From positions 124,001-188,000 of the forward strand of contig JBAZPX010000001.1 of the NCBI GenBank assembly GCA_041645555.1: 64,000 nt of DNA, read 5' to 3'. This document shows, piece after piece, positions 1-8,824 of this stretch (the first letter of the stretch is position 1; each line of letters begins with the position of its first letter). The translations under genes and the position numbers were made by a program. The stretch is from JAQTRU01 sp041645555. GTDB lineage: Bacteria; Patescibacteriota; Patescibacteriia; Patescibacteriales; JAQTRU01. Under the pieces are notes generated by a model that saw only the letters and a program-made list of their open reading frames with translations, made no database searches and was not told the origin of the DNA.

Positions 1-1
1 A

Positions 2-442
2 GCCATGGTCGGTTTACGGTCGCCCTCCTACATTGAGAAAATTGCCAGAACAGTTAATGTCAAATTAATTGATTACAGAATTTCAAGTGAGGACGTTTTA
101 AAAAAAGCTGACTTAATAATTAGTCCAAACAGCACCACTCTGGCCGAAGCCGCTTTTTTAAAAAAACCGGCAATCCAACTTGGTGATTTAGGCACAACCT
201 TAAAATTACCAAATGTTTTCAAACATAATCAAACCACAACCCTGCCGGCTAAAATTAAAGAAGTATTAAAGGTTGATTTAAAAACAGAAGAATATGAAAG
301 AAGATTGGAAAATTTTGTGGCGGCTGTTTATGATACTGGGTTTGATTTTAACTACATAAAGGCTTGGGAAGAAGGAGGTGAAGCCATGGAGCCATTATGG
401 CAAATATACAAAAAAGAAATAGAAAAGAGATTAATGCATTAA
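2..442 (+). CDS. capsule-polysaccharide-type transferase, 3' part only
   Basis: The reading frame is open to the left edge, so the 5' part of this gene lies outside the window. The visible C-terminal part has the nucleotide-sugar-binding half typical of capsule-polysaccharide and CDP-glycerol or 2-epimerase-like GT-B enzymes: an 'ADLIISPNSTTLAEAAFLKKP' type segment, where an acidic residue and a Ser/Thr cluster contact the donor in related families. It ends 9 bp before the HD gene and leads a surface-polymer island. Exact substrate cannot be told from the fragment. It could equally belong to a capsule-synthesis (Kps-like) or an epimerase-like subfamily. Confidence 0.6.
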   Translation, partial: AMVGLRSPSYIEKIARTVNVKLIDYRISSEDVLKKADLIISPNSTTLAEAAFLKKPAIQLGDLGTTLKLPNVFKHNQTTTLPAKIKEVLKVDLKTEEYERRLENFVAAVYDTGFDFNYIKAWEEGGEAMEPLWQIYKKEIEKRLMH

Positions 443-451
443 TATAAATAT

Positions 452-1234
452 ATGACTTTTTTACCGGAGAAAAAGGCCTTGGAAATATTAGGAGGCAAAC
501 AGGAGGAAGGTGGTAGCCAGGAAGAAAGAATTATTAAGTTCATGACCGAAGGAGCCGGTTATTGGAACGTGCCTGATAAAGAAAAATGGAAGGGCGTATT
601 TAATCATATCATGTTAGAATATAATGCCGGAATACATATTGCTAAAAGGCTTAAAAAAATAGGTGAAGAAAAAGATATTAATGAATTAAAAAATATTGAT
701 GTGCGCGAAGCGGCAACCGCCGCGTTATTGAGCGATATTGGCAAAAGAAGAGCCGAAGAAACGATTATAAAAGGTGAAACCGAAGAAGATACCCACGGAC
801 AAATAGGCAAAGAAATGCTAGAGAAAGCCGGTTTTTCTGAAACCGTATCAAGGATCGCAAATTCTCATGACTTTCCCACCTCAAAAGATCAATTGCCTAC
901 CATTTATGATAAAATTGCTTTATTTGCTGATGCTATTGCCGGTCAAAAATATATGCTGCCGGCTGAAAGACTTCATGATATTAAACAAAGATGGATTATT
1001 CAAAGAAAAGAAAAAGGCGCAGAGCCTTTAATTAGTGAAGATAAATTTGAACAATACAGGCAAGTCGTACAGGAAGTAGCAGACGAGATCTTTAGACTTT
1101 TAGGCGAAGATCCAGAAGAATTTATTAAAAATATTCCCCATAGCCGGGAAGAAAGATATATGCGGGCTTTATTTGATAAGAGTTTAGAGAACAGGGGGAT
1201 ACGGTTTGCGGGTAGTTTATATAACGAGAAGTAA
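452..1234 (+). CDS. HD-domain protein with a degenerate HD doublet
   Basis: A 260-residue soluble protein with the layout of an HD phosphohydrolase: His52 or His62, then the doublet region 'ALLSDIGKRR' at 91-100, His115 (THG), His139-Asp140 (NSHD) and Asp160 (LFADAI). In the family the doublet is His-Asp and binds metal; here residue 94 is Ser (codon AGC), so one metal ligand is missing while the rest of the scaffold is kept. It sits 9 bp after the capsule-type gene and 34 bp before the cytidylyltransferase, so it is probably part of the same operon. It may be a nucleotide- or sugar-phosphate-binding protein rather than an active hydrolase (inference). Confidence 0.65.
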   Translation: MTFLPEKKALEILGGKQEEGGSQEERIIKFMTEGAGYWNVPDKEKWKGVFNHIMLEYNAGIHIAKRLKKIGEEKDINELKNIDVREAATAALLSDIGKRRAEETIIKGETEEDTHGQIGKEMLEKAGFSETVSRIANSHDFPTSKDQLPTIYDKIALFADAIAGQKYMLPAERLHDIKQRWIIQRKEKGAEPLISEDKFEQYRQVVQEVADEIFRLLGEDPEEFIKNIPHSREERYMRALFDKSLENRGIRFAGSLYNEK

Positions 1235-1268
1235 TAAGTAATAATAATTAACTAACCAATCCAGACTT

Positions 1269-1700
1269 ATGAGCAAAAACCAACCAAGAATCGTCTATTC
1301 TTACTATGTTTTAGACATTGTCCACAAAGGCCATTTATTAATGATGAAAAATGCTAAAGCCATTGCCGGCGAAGACGGCAAACTAATCGTCGGTATTTTA
1401 ACCGATGAGGCGACTATGGAAAAAAAACCAAGACCAATCTTATCTTTTGAAGAAAGAATGGAATTAGCTGAAGCTATAAGATATGCTGATTTAGTGGTGC
1501 CGCAGGAGACTTATTCTCCTTTGCCGAATGTTAAAAAGATTAAGCCGGATATTTTAATGGAGAGCGCTAGCCATGACGAAAAAGCAATTGAAGAACATCG
1601 CCAATACATGAAAAGCATCGGAGGCAAAGTTGTGGTTTTACCATATTTCCCTAAGTTTTCATCAACAAACATTAAGCATAAAATAAAAAATTCTAACTAA
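1269..1700 (+). CDS. cytidylyltransferase-family nucleotidyltransferase (TagD/PntC-like)
   Basis: A 143-residue single-domain nucleotidyltransferase. It has the HxGH catalytic motif as His19-Lys-Gly-His22 and a C-terminal SST motif (131-133) equivalent to the ISSTxI nucleotide-binding element. The family joins CMP to an alditol phosphate, ethanolamine-type phosphonate or similar and releases pyrophosphate. The stretch 'YVLDIVHKGH' and a conserved 'TYSPLPNVKKIKPDILMES' segment look closer to the phosphonate/PEP-mutase-linked branch than to classical TagD; that is only an impression. A CDP-glycerol-type transferase two genes downstream suggests its product is a CDP-alditol or CDP-phosphonate donor. 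Confidence 0.7.
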   Translation: MSKNQPRIVYSYYVLDIVHKGHLLMMKNAKAIAGEDGKLIVGILTDEATMEKKPRPILSFEERMELAEAIRYADLVVPQETYSPLPNVKKIKPDILMESASHDEKAIEEHRQYMKSIGGKVVVLPYFPKFSSTNIKHKIKNSN

Positions 1701-1716
1701 ACTAATTTTTGAATTT

Positions 1717-2973
1717 ATGGAAAAATGGCAGAGAAAAATTCTTTTTATCTCATGGCTTACTTACGCCAGTTTTTATTTAGTGAGAGTTAATATGTCGGTT
1801 GCTATCCCCGGCATAACGAATGAGTTTGATATTTCTAAAACTAATATTGGCTGGACGTTAACGGCCCTATTCTTCGCTTATGCCGTTGGTCAGTTTATAA
1901 ACGGGCAAATAGGAGATAAATTTAAAGCCAGGAAAGTCGTTACTATCGGCTTGCTAGCTTCTGCTATCTTAAATATCGCTTTCGGTTTTGTGGGCAATTC
2001 TTTAGTTTTAATGTTAGTCATTTGGGGATTAAACGGTTATTTCCAGTCCATGGGCTGGGCGCCTATCGTCAAAACAGTCTCTTGCTGGTTTTCGAGCGAA
2101 AAAAGAGGCAGAGCTTCCGGTATTTTAGGCACCTCTTATATAATCGGTAGCGCCTTAGCCTTGGTTTTAGCCGGTTTTGTTGCCGGTCAGTGGGGCTGGC
2201 GTTGGGTATTTTTTATCCCGGGCATTATTGCGGCAATAAGCGCTTTGCATTGGTTATTGAGAATAAAAAATAGCTGTGAAGATGTCGGGTTTGAACCAGT
2301 AGAAAAAATAGGAGACGATGAAAATTCTCAGATAAAGAAATATGCCGGCGTTAAAGATTCAATTGTTACCATTATTAAAGATAAAAGAGTTTGGTTTGCC
2401 AGTTTCAGCCTGTTTGGTTTAAATATAGTCCGTTACGGCTTTTTAGGTTGGGCGCCAACTTATTTTTTTGAGGTTCAACACGCACCTATCTCTTCGGCTG
2501 CTTATAAAGCTTTGATTTTTCCTTTAGCAGGCGCCATCGGAGCTTTATCCACTGGGTGGTTTCTTGATAAGATATCAAGGAATAAACAAACCTATATCAT
2601 TTCTTCAATGTTATTACTGCTGGCGATAGCAGGATTTTTCTTCAGGCAGATTCCAGCAGAAAATTGGAGTTTAAGTTTAGTGGTTTTAGGAATAATTGGC
2701 TTTTTAACTTTTGGACCGCACATGGCGATAGTTACCTTTTTGCCAATGAGCTTGGGGAGCAAGGAAAGAGCTTCTTCGGTAGCCGGATTTATTGACGGCT
2801 GGGGGTATGTTGGCGCGGCGTTAACGGGCGTTGGCACGGGGTTTTTGATTGACAACTTTGGCTGGAATTACGCGTTTTATTTTTGGATATCAGGCGCCGT
2901 CATTGCCGCTGTTTTAGTTATGTTTTTACAAAATAGCAGCCGAAAAACTAAAAAAGAACAACAACATGTCTAA
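1717..2973 (+). CDS. MFS organophosphate transporter (OPA/GlpT-like)
   Basis: A 418-residue polytopic membrane protein with about 12 hydrophobic segments. The segment 'GLNGYFQSMGWAPIVKTVS' (about residues 107-125) matches the signature of the organophosphate:phosphate antiporter family (GlpT, UhpT, PgtP), and Arg23 near 'FYLVRVNMSVAIPG' corresponds to the substrate-phosphate-binding Arg in TM1. It probably imports a phosphorylated small molecule such as glycerol-3-phosphate. Its place between a cytidylyltransferase and a CDP-glycerol-type transferase fits supply of a phosphorylated precursor to an organism with little lipid metabolism (inference). Its last 8 bp overlap the next gene. Confidence 0.8.
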   Translation: MEKWQRKILFISWLTYASFYLVRVNMSVAIPGITNEFDISKTNIGWTLTALFFAYAVGQFINGQIGDKFKARKVVTIGLLASAILNIAFGFVGNSLVLMLVIWGLNGYFQSMGWAPIVKTVSCWFSSEKRGRASGILGTSYIIGSALALVLAGFVAGQWGWRWVFFIPGIIAAISALHWLLRIKNSCEDVGFEPVEKIGDDENSQIKKYAGVKDSIVTIIKDKRVWFASFSLFGLNIVRYGFLGWAPTYFFEVQHAPISSAAYKALIFPLAGAIGALSTGWFLDKISRNKQTYIISSMLLLLAIAGFFFRQIPAENWSLSLVVLGIIGFLTFGPHMAIVTFLPMSLGSKERASSVAGFIDGWGYVGAALTGVGTGFLIDNFGWNYAFYFWISGAVIAAVLVMFLQNSSRKTKKEQQHV

Positions 2974-4210
2974 ATTTATAGTAAAAGTTTTTAATTTAAT
3001 ATGTAGATCGCTAAGAAGACCTAGAGAGTTTTTTTGCCTTATAATTGAATTGCCAGGGGTTATTATTTTAAATGTTGTTATTAAAAAGGCGCACCGTGAC
3101 AAAAGAATGGTTATATTAGTTGAATTAACAACAACCAATGAATTTTTTTTCCTAAAACCTGTTTTAGAAATTTTGCATAAAAATAAGGCCCTAGTAATTT
3201 TTATATCGCACAGTAGGTTTGTTGAACAACGTCAACTATATCATTTTTTGCGCAATTTAATAAAATCTACTTTTAATAATCCGAAACCCACTCTGATTGA
3301 TTTATTTTGGAAAAATAGTTTCCGCTATTTAGATTTTTATATTAATGCCACGCTTTCATATGATATTGAAGCGCCAAAAAACGCGCGGCATAAAATTCAT
3401 TTTCCCCATGCTATCACCCCAAAAAGAAAACATGATATTTTCTCGCCCGTGATTGAACAAATGACCGATATTTTTATGACTGGGAATATTTATGCTCAAG
3501 AGTTATCTGCCTATTGCCGTGACAAAAATATTAAAAAAATTCCTGCTCTTCATAAAATTGGCTGCCCCAAAGCAGATTATCTGTTTAATAAAAAAGTTAA
3601 TAGAGAAGAGTTTATTAAAAGCATAGGCCTTGACCCGAATTTACCTACGGTTTTTTACGCTCCGACCTGGAATCAAGAAGCTAGTATACCCATTTGGTTA
3701 GAGCCTATTCTAGAAATCCCGGACAAATATAAGGTTAATCTTATTGTAAAACTTCATCCTGGAGCCTACAATAATCCGAAAAGCAAGAAACTGAGTGGTG
3801 GAATAGACTGGAAAACTTTTTTTGAGGCAGAAAATTTGCGTAAAAAAAGAATTTATAACGCCCTGAATGAAGACTCGGCGGAGTTTGTAATGGTAAGCGA
3901 TATTGCGATTACCGACATCAGTACTATTTGGATTGAATTTTATTTGCTTAGAAAAAATATTATTTTTTTAAACATACCTGATTTTTTCAAAAAGTATGAA
4001 AAAAATTCATTAGGAGAATTCAGGGATACTTACGGCTACCTCGTTAAAGACGTTTATGAAATGAACGGTCTTATTGAGGCTATGTTAAATAAAACATTTG
4101 ATAAAAAAAATCCTCCTTCCTTAGATAACGAATTAATTTATAATAAAGGAGGGGCGGCGCAGGCAGCCTTTGAAGTTATTGAAAAACTATATAAATCATA
4201 TGCTTCATAG
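2966..4210 (+). CDS. CDP-glycerol:glycerophosphotransferase-family protein
   Basis: A 414-residue protein with a TagB/TarB/TagF-like C-terminal domain: 'LPTVFYAPTWN' near 225-235, 'VKLHPG' near 265-270 and 'SDIAITDISTIWIEF' near 311-325, which in this family form the CDP-alditol binding site. The N-terminal 50 residues are hydrophobic and basic and may dock at the membrane. The ATG at 2966 overlaps the transporter stop codon region (ATGTCTAA), indicating translational coupling. It likely transfers an alditol-phosphate or related group from a CDP donor to a surface glycan, using the product of the cytidylyltransferase at 1269. The acceptor is unknown. Confidence 0.75.
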   Translation: MSKFIVKVFNLICRSLRRPREFFCLIIELPGVIILNVVIKKAHRDKRMVILVELTTTNEFFFLKPVLEILHKNKALVIFISHSRFVEQRQLYHFLRNLIKSTFNNPKPTLIDLFWKNSFRYLDFYINATLSYDIEAPKNARHKIHFPHAITPKRKHDIFSPVIEQMTDIFMTGNIYAQELSAYCRDKNIKKIPALHKIGCPKADYLFNKKVNREEFIKSIGLDPNLPTVFYAPTWNQEASIPIWLEPILEIPDKYKVNLIVKLHPGAYNNPKSKKLSGGIDWKTFFEAENLRKKRIYNALNEDSAEFVMVSDIAITDISTIWIEFYLLRKNIIFLNIPDFFKKYEKNSLGEFRDTYGYLVKDVYEMNGLIEAMLNKTFDKKNPPSLDNELIYNKGGAAQAAFEVIEKLYKSYAS

Positions 4211-4886
4211 ACAGATAAAAAAGTTGCCAAAATTTTTCTTTAACTTATATGAATGGCAATTAATAAGATCATACTCCAAATATCAGCCGATTTTTTATAA
4301 AGGGAAATTAGTTATGGGGCCAGACAGGGATTGTTTAGACAGGTGGAAGTTAATTGAAGAGGAAATAAAAAAGTTTAAAATAAAAACAGTTGTTGATATT
4401 GGCTGCGCTGAAGGATTTTATGTGTTGCAATCAGCTAAAGAGTGCGGTTGTATTTCTTTAGGGATTGAGGCCGATATTCGGCGTTTAAGTATGGCGCAAA
4501 GCCAAATAATTTCTGAAAAAATTATACCCGCCGGATTTTTATTGGCGGAAGTTGATGAACAATTCATAGAAAATATGCCTGCTTTTGATTTAGTTATATT
4601 TATGTCAGTGATGCATCACCTGATGTATTCCAGGGGAGAGGAATATTGCCGTAATTTTTTAAATAAATTAAGGGGAAGAATCAACAAAGCAATGATTTTT
4701 GAGATGGGGCAATCTGATGAATTAAAAAATGCCTGGGCCGCAAAATTACCCGACATGGGCAGCGACCCCCATCAGTGGATTGCTGATTTTTTGAAGTCAG
4801 CCGGATTTAGTGAAGTTACGAAAATAGGTGAAAGCGACTCTTATAAGAAAGATAAAAACAGGGCTATTTTCAGAGTAGTACCGTAG
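4200..4886 (+). CDS. class I SAM-dependent methyltransferase
   Basis: A Rossmann-fold methyltransferase of about 228 residues. The glycine-rich SAM motif 'TVVDIGCAEGFYVL' lies about 60 residues in, followed by an acidic 'GIEAD' strand-2 end and the motif IV/post-I region 'FDLVIFMSVMHHL'. The ATG at 4200 overlaps the upstream stop by 11 bp; an earlier TTG at 4170 is possible and lies about 16 nt after an AAAGGAGGGG tract. The 'VMHHL' segment is typical of small-molecule or sugar methyltransferases. In this island it may cap or decorate the surface polymer. Confidence 0.7.
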   Translation: MLHRQIKKLPKFFFNLYEWQLIRSYSKYQPIFYKGKLVMGPDRDCLDRWKLIEEEIKKFKIKTVVDIGCAEGFYVLQSAKECGCISLGIEADIRRLSMAQSQIISEKIIPAGFLLAEVDEQFIENMPAFDLVIFMSVMHHLMYSRGEEYCRNFLNKLRGRINKAMIFEMGQSDELKNAWAAKLPDMGSDPHQWIADFLKSAGFSEVTKIGESDSYKKDKNRAIFRVVP

Positions 4887-4947
4887 GATTTTTTATTTTT
4901 TTCTGCTTGGGAAGATTTTACTAATATTAAGGCAAAAAATATTTAAT

Positions 4948-6150
4948 ATGCTAAAAAACGATAAATTAAAAGTCTTGTGTTTAAGCTTCTGGACGCCCCC
5001 TGTGGTTCGCCCGCAATCTATTTTAATTGGCAAGATGATTCCCGAATGGAAAAAACAGGGTTTAGATCCGATAATTATCACTTATGATATCTGCGGAGAC
5101 TGGAAAATAGGCGCACCGGTTTATAAAATTCCTAAATTTAAAATAAACCGGTATTTTAATAAGTTTTTTTTAGTTCGTAATTTTTTTGCCAATAAATATT
5201 ATAAACAATTATATAAAGTTACGGAAGACGTAATAAAGAAACATAAAATAAATATTATTTTTTCTTTTTCAAACCCCCAAGCCAGCAATATCTTGGGGGC
5301 GATGTTAAAAGAAAAATTAGACATTAAATTCGTCGCCCATTTTAGCGATCCCTGGTTTGATAATCCGTATAAAGAGTATCTGGGGCTTGAGAGAAGAAAT
5401 GTTTTAAAACTAGAAAAATATGTTGTCGCCAATAGCGATAAAGTGGTTTTTACAAATGAGATAGCCCGCAATTTAATTATGAAAAAGTATCCAGCGTCTT
5501 GGGCTAAAAAAGCGGGAGTAATTCCCCATTGCTTTAATTTGAAAGATTATCCGGAAGTTCAGAAGAAAGATTCCGATAAATTTATTATAAGTTATATTGG
5601 CGCTTTTTATGAAAAAAGAAATCCGGAAATGTTATTTGTCGCTTTAAGAGAGTTAATTAAAAAAAATCCCAGCTTTAAAGAAAAATTTATAATTAAGCTG
5701 ATCGGTGCGGCCAATGATTATGCCGGTTATAGTACCGAAGGCATAGCCAAGATGGCAGATCTTTATAGCTTAAAAGATAATATAAAAATTATTCCCCCGG
5801 TTAGTTATGAAGAGAGCTTAAAATATATGAAATTATCCGATTGTTTGGTCGTGATTGACGCCGATATGCCGGGCAGCCCGTTTTTGCCGTCAAAGGTTGT
5901 TGACTATGCCGGGAGCGGCAATATTATTATCGGGATAACCCCGGCCAATAGTCCGACGGCTCAGTTTATAAAAGGTTTGGGTTGCGAATCATTCAATTAT
6001 GATCAAGCTTATGAATTAGCTAAATATCTTGAAGGGTTAATTTCGGGAGAAATAAAAATAGAAATAAACAAAGAATATTTAAAGCAGTATGATGTGCGAA
6101 GCACTACTACTAAATTAATTAATATATTTGATAAAGTTTTAGAGAAATAA
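4948..6150 (+). CDS. GT-B (GT4-like) glycosyltransferase
   Basis: A 400-residue protein. The N-terminal half starts 'VLCLSFWTPPVVRPQS', typical of GT4 enzymes of the WcaI/WbuB kind. The C-terminal half has the 'FIISYIGAFYEKRNPE' donor-domain start near 208-223 and a 'SYEESLKYMKLSDCLVVID' helix followed by 'FLPSKVVDYAGSGN', where the usual EX7E motif is relaxed to SK...DYAGSG. It is expected to add a sugar to a lipid-linked glycan on the cytoplasmic membrane face. Only 3 bp separate it from wecB, so they are co-transcribed. Confidence 0.75.
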   Translation: MLKNDKLKVLCLSFWTPPVVRPQSILIGKMIPEWKKQGLDPIIITYDICGDWKIGAPVYKIPKFKINRYFNKFFLVRNFFANKYYKQLYKVTEDVIKKHKINIIFSFSNPQASNILGAMLKEKLDIKFVAHFSDPWFDNPYKEYLGLERRNVLKLEKYVVANSDKVVFTNEIARNLIMKKYPASWAKKAGVIPHCFNLKDYPEVQKKDSDKFIISYIGAFYEKRNPEMLFVALRELIKKNPSFKEKFIIKLIGAANDYAGYSTEGIAKMADLYSLKDNIKIIPPVSYEESLKYMKLSDCLVVIDADMPGSPFLPSKVVDYAGSGNIIIGITPANSPTAQFIKGLGCESFNYDQAYELAKYLEGLISGEIKIEINKEYLKQYDVRSTTTKLINIFDKVLEK

Positions 6151-6153
6151 GTT

Positions 6154-7248
6154 ATGAAAATTGCTATTATTTTAGGAACCAGGCCGGAGATTATAAAAAT
6201 GTCTCCAATAATTAGGGCTTGCGAAGACAAAGGTTTTGATTATTTTATTTTGCATACCGGTCAGCACTATAGCTATGAAATGGATAAAAAAATGTTTGAA
6301 GATTTAGAAATTAGGGAGCCAAAGTATAACTTAAATGTTGGTGGTCATGAATATCGTAAGCAGGTTGGGCTTATGATTAGGGAAATTATAGGCGTTTTAG
6401 CCAAGGAAAAGCCGGAAGTGGTATTGGTTCAGGGGGATACCAACAGCGTTTTAGCCGGCGCCTTAGCCGCCAATAAGCTCGGAATTAAAATTGGCCATCA
6501 CGAGGCGGGCTTAAGAAGCCACGATTTAACCATGCTGGAAGAAACTAACCGAATCATAACGGACCACATTTCTGATTTTTTATTCGCGCCCACAGAAGAT
6601 GCCTTAAAAAATCTAAAAGACGAAGGGATTGCTGATGGCAAAGCGGTTTTAACCGGCAATACCGTAGTTGACGCCGTCTTTCAGAATCTTGAATTAGCCG
6701 GTAAGAAAAGCGATATTCTGGAAAAAATAAACCTAGAGGGCAAAGATTATATTTTAACTACGGCGCACCGGGCGGAAAACGTAGATATAGAGGATCGTTT
6801 GAAAGGTATTTTGGGGGGATTAGCTTTGGTGGCTCGTGATTTTAGTTTGCCGATAATTTATCCGATTCATCCCCGAACTTTAAATAACATAAAAAAATTC
6901 GGTTTAAAGATCCCGGCGGGCGTAAAAACAATAAAACCTTTGGGCTATCTGGATTTCTTACAATTAGAGTCAAAGGCAAATCTGATAATTACGGATTCCG
7001 GCGGTTTGCAGGAAGAAGCTTGTATTTTAAAAATTCCCTGCGTGACTATCAGGGATAATACCGAGAGGCCGGAAACAATAAAAGCCGGTGTTAATATTCT
7101 AGCTGGCGTTGAGCCAGAAAAGATACGGCAATCGGCTAAGAAAATAATTAAAAGCAGAAAAAAATGGATCAATCCTTTTGGCGACGGTAAGGCTGCGGAA
7201 AGAATAGTCGGGGCTTTAGCAAACTCTAATAAAAATAAAGATTATTAA
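6154..7248 (+). CDS. wecB: UDP-N-acetylglucosamine 2-epimerase (non-hydrolysing)
   Basis: A full-length 364-residue enzyme interconverting UDP-GlcNAc and UDP-ManNAc. Hallmarks are the N-terminal 'GTRPEIIKMSPII', 'HTGQHYSYEMD' near 34-44, 'GDTNSVLAGALAA' and 'GHHEAGLRS' in the first domain, then 'TAHRAENVD', 'PIHPRT' and 'TDSGGLQEEA' in the second. It is 3 bp after the GT4 gene. ManNAc made here is a likely component of the polymer built by the neighbouring transferases. Confidence 0.93.
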   Translation: MKIAIILGTRPEIIKMSPIIRACEDKGFDYFILHTGQHYSYEMDKKMFEDLEIREPKYNLNVGGHEYRKQVGLMIREIIGVLAKEKPEVVLVQGDTNSVLAGALAANKLGIKIGHHEAGLRSHDLTMLEETNRIITDHISDFLFAPTEDALKNLKDEGIADGKAVLTGNTVVDAVFQNLELAGKKSDILEKINLEGKDYILTTAHRAENVDIEDRLKGILGGLALVARDFSLPIIYPIHPRTLNNIKKFGLKIPAGVKTIKPLGYLDFLQLESKANLIITDSGGLQEEACILKIPCVTIRDNTERPETIKAGVNILAGVEPEKIRQSAKKIIKSRKKWINPFGDGKAAERIVGALANSNKNKDY

Positions 7249-7282
7249 TGAGTGGAGCAATTTATTAAAAAATTTTTAGTAG

Positions 7283-7356
7283 ACCCCGTTAGCCCCGCTT
7301 ATCCCGTTAGAAGTTTCACTTCCAATGGGACTAAAAAATTTATTTCTAACGGGGTA
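7283..7356. repeat. CCCCGTTAG-family inverted repeat, copy 1
   Basis: ACCCCGTTAG (7283-7292) is the exact reverse complement of CTAACGGGGT (7347-7356). Inside lies a second hairpin, TCCCGTTAGAAGT (7302-7314) with ACTTCCAATGGGA (7318-7330), which is a diverged version of the same arm. The right arm ends 17 bp before the radical SAM start. Related copies are at 39736 and 58564. Confidence 0.8.
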
Positions 7357-7373
7357 AATATAATATTAACAAG

Positions 7374-8816
7374 ATGAAAATAGTATTAATAAATCCGCCC
7401 GCTTTATCAGAAAAAGAAGAATTACCGCTTTCTCAACCGCTGGGGTTGGCTTCAATCGCGGCTGTTTTAAGGGAGAAGGGGCATCCAGTTTCAGTAATTG
7501 ACTCCGTCGCTTTAGGGCGGGAAAAAGCCAGAGCCTTAATTATTAATGATAATACATATTATAGAGTTGGACTTGATTACGAAGAAATAGCTAAACTTGT
7601 AGAGCCGGATACTGAATTAATCGGCCTTACCGCTCCTTTCACTCACCATTCCCATGTTGTTAAACCCCTAATTAAGGTTTTGCGGAAACATCATAAAAAT
7701 ATACCTATTATGTTAGGCGGAGTTTACCCCTCAACTATTCCTTGGCACGCTTCTCAAACAGGAGCTCATTATATTGCCATTGGTGAAGGAGAGCCGATTA
7801 TTACAGCTTTTGCTAACGGGGTGGATATTGGGAAAATCGATGGTTTGTATAGGTCGGAATATTTTTATGGCGCGGATTCTGAAAGTATCCCTGATTATAC
7901 TATCGGCGTGGTTGATGATCTGAATTCTCTTCCTTTTCCAGCCAGAGATTTATTACCTTTTGATTTGTATCTTAAATCAAAAGGTTCAGGGCGTGGCAAA
8001 GGCAAGTTCGGCATATCTATTCATACCTCAAGAGGTTGTCCTTTTGCCTGCGCTTTTTGTTCCGTACATTCTGTTTTCAAAAGAGGATACCGCGCACGGT
8101 CAGTTGAAAAAATATGGGAAGAAATGCAAGAAATAATCAATCGTTATAATATTTTTCATTTTGAATTTGAAGATGATAATTTAACTTTAATTAGGGAAAG
8201 AGCGGTCGGCTTGTTTAGCAAAATAGCCGATTGGAACAACACTCATGATAAAAAAATTACCTTTGCAACGCCTAACGGCGTAAGAATTGATACCCTTGAT
8301 AAAGATTTAATTTTTTTAATGAGAGAAGCGGGCTGTGAAAGATTATCATTGGCTCTAGAACATGGTGATCAAGAAATGCTTGATTTAATGAACAAAAAAT
8401 TAAATTTAGAAAAAGTGAGAGAAGTCGTGGCTAACTGCCAAAAAGCGGGGATAAAATTAGTGATTTATTTAATTGTTGGATTTCCGGGCGAGACCTTGGC
8501 GCGTTGGAAAAAGGGAATTAAATTTGCTAAAAAACTTAAAAGAATAAATGGAAATCTCTCCTTTAGTTTACATGCCGCCAAAGCTCTTCCCGGAACTCAA
8601 TTATATAATTTTTGTAAAAACCATAATTATTTAGCAGGCCCTAATCCGAATGAGATGGTTTTAATTGGTAATATTCCTAATATTTCTACGCCGGATTTTT
8701 CCGTTGAAGATATTATAAAGAGAGTTAAAAAAACAGAAAAGATATTAAATCCAACCGGTATATTCAGAAAAAGTTTTTCAAAACTTCAAAAGCTAAGGTT
8801 AAAAATAAGTAGATAA
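7374..8816 (+). CDS. B12-binding radical SAM protein
   Basis: A 480-residue protein. Residues about 1-150 form a cobalamin-binding-type Rossmann domain ('LINPPALSEKEELPLSQPLG', 'GLTAPFTHHS', 'MLGGVYPS'). The radical SAM core follows, with the 4Fe-4S motif CxxxCxxC at Cys222, Cys226 and Cys229 ('RGCPFACAFCS'), then 'FEFEDDNLTL' and 'YLIVGFPGET'. This architecture is common in methylases and C-C-bond enzymes acting on lipids or glycans; the substrate cannot be told. It follows wecB by 125 bp holding the inverted repeat at 7283, so it may be a separate unit. The minus-strand sugar transferase converges on it 8 bp downstream. Confidence 0.85.
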   Translation: MKIVLINPPALSEKEELPLSQPLGLASIAAVLREKGHPVSVIDSVALGREKARALIINDNTYYRVGLDYEEIAKLVEPDTELIGLTAPFTHHSHVVKPLIKVLRKHHKNIPIMLGGVYPSTIPWHASQTGAHYIAIGEGEPIITAFANGVDIGKIDGLYRSEYFYGADSESIPDYTIGVVDDLNSLPFPARDLLPFDLYLKSKGSGRGKGKFGISIHTSRGCPFACAFCSVHSVFKRGYRARSVEKIWEEMQEIINRYNIFHFEFEDDNLTLIRERAVGLFSKIADWNNTHDKKITFATPNGVRIDTLDKDLIFLMREAGCERLSLALEHGDQEMLDLMNKKLNLEKVREVVANCQKAGIKLVIYLIVGFPGETLARWKKGIKFAKKLKRINGNLSFSLHAAKALPGTQLYNFCKNHNYLAGPNPNEMVLIGNIPNISTPDFSVEDIIKRVKKTEKILNPTGIFRKSFSKLQKLRLKISR

Positions 8817-8824
8817 ATAATTCA

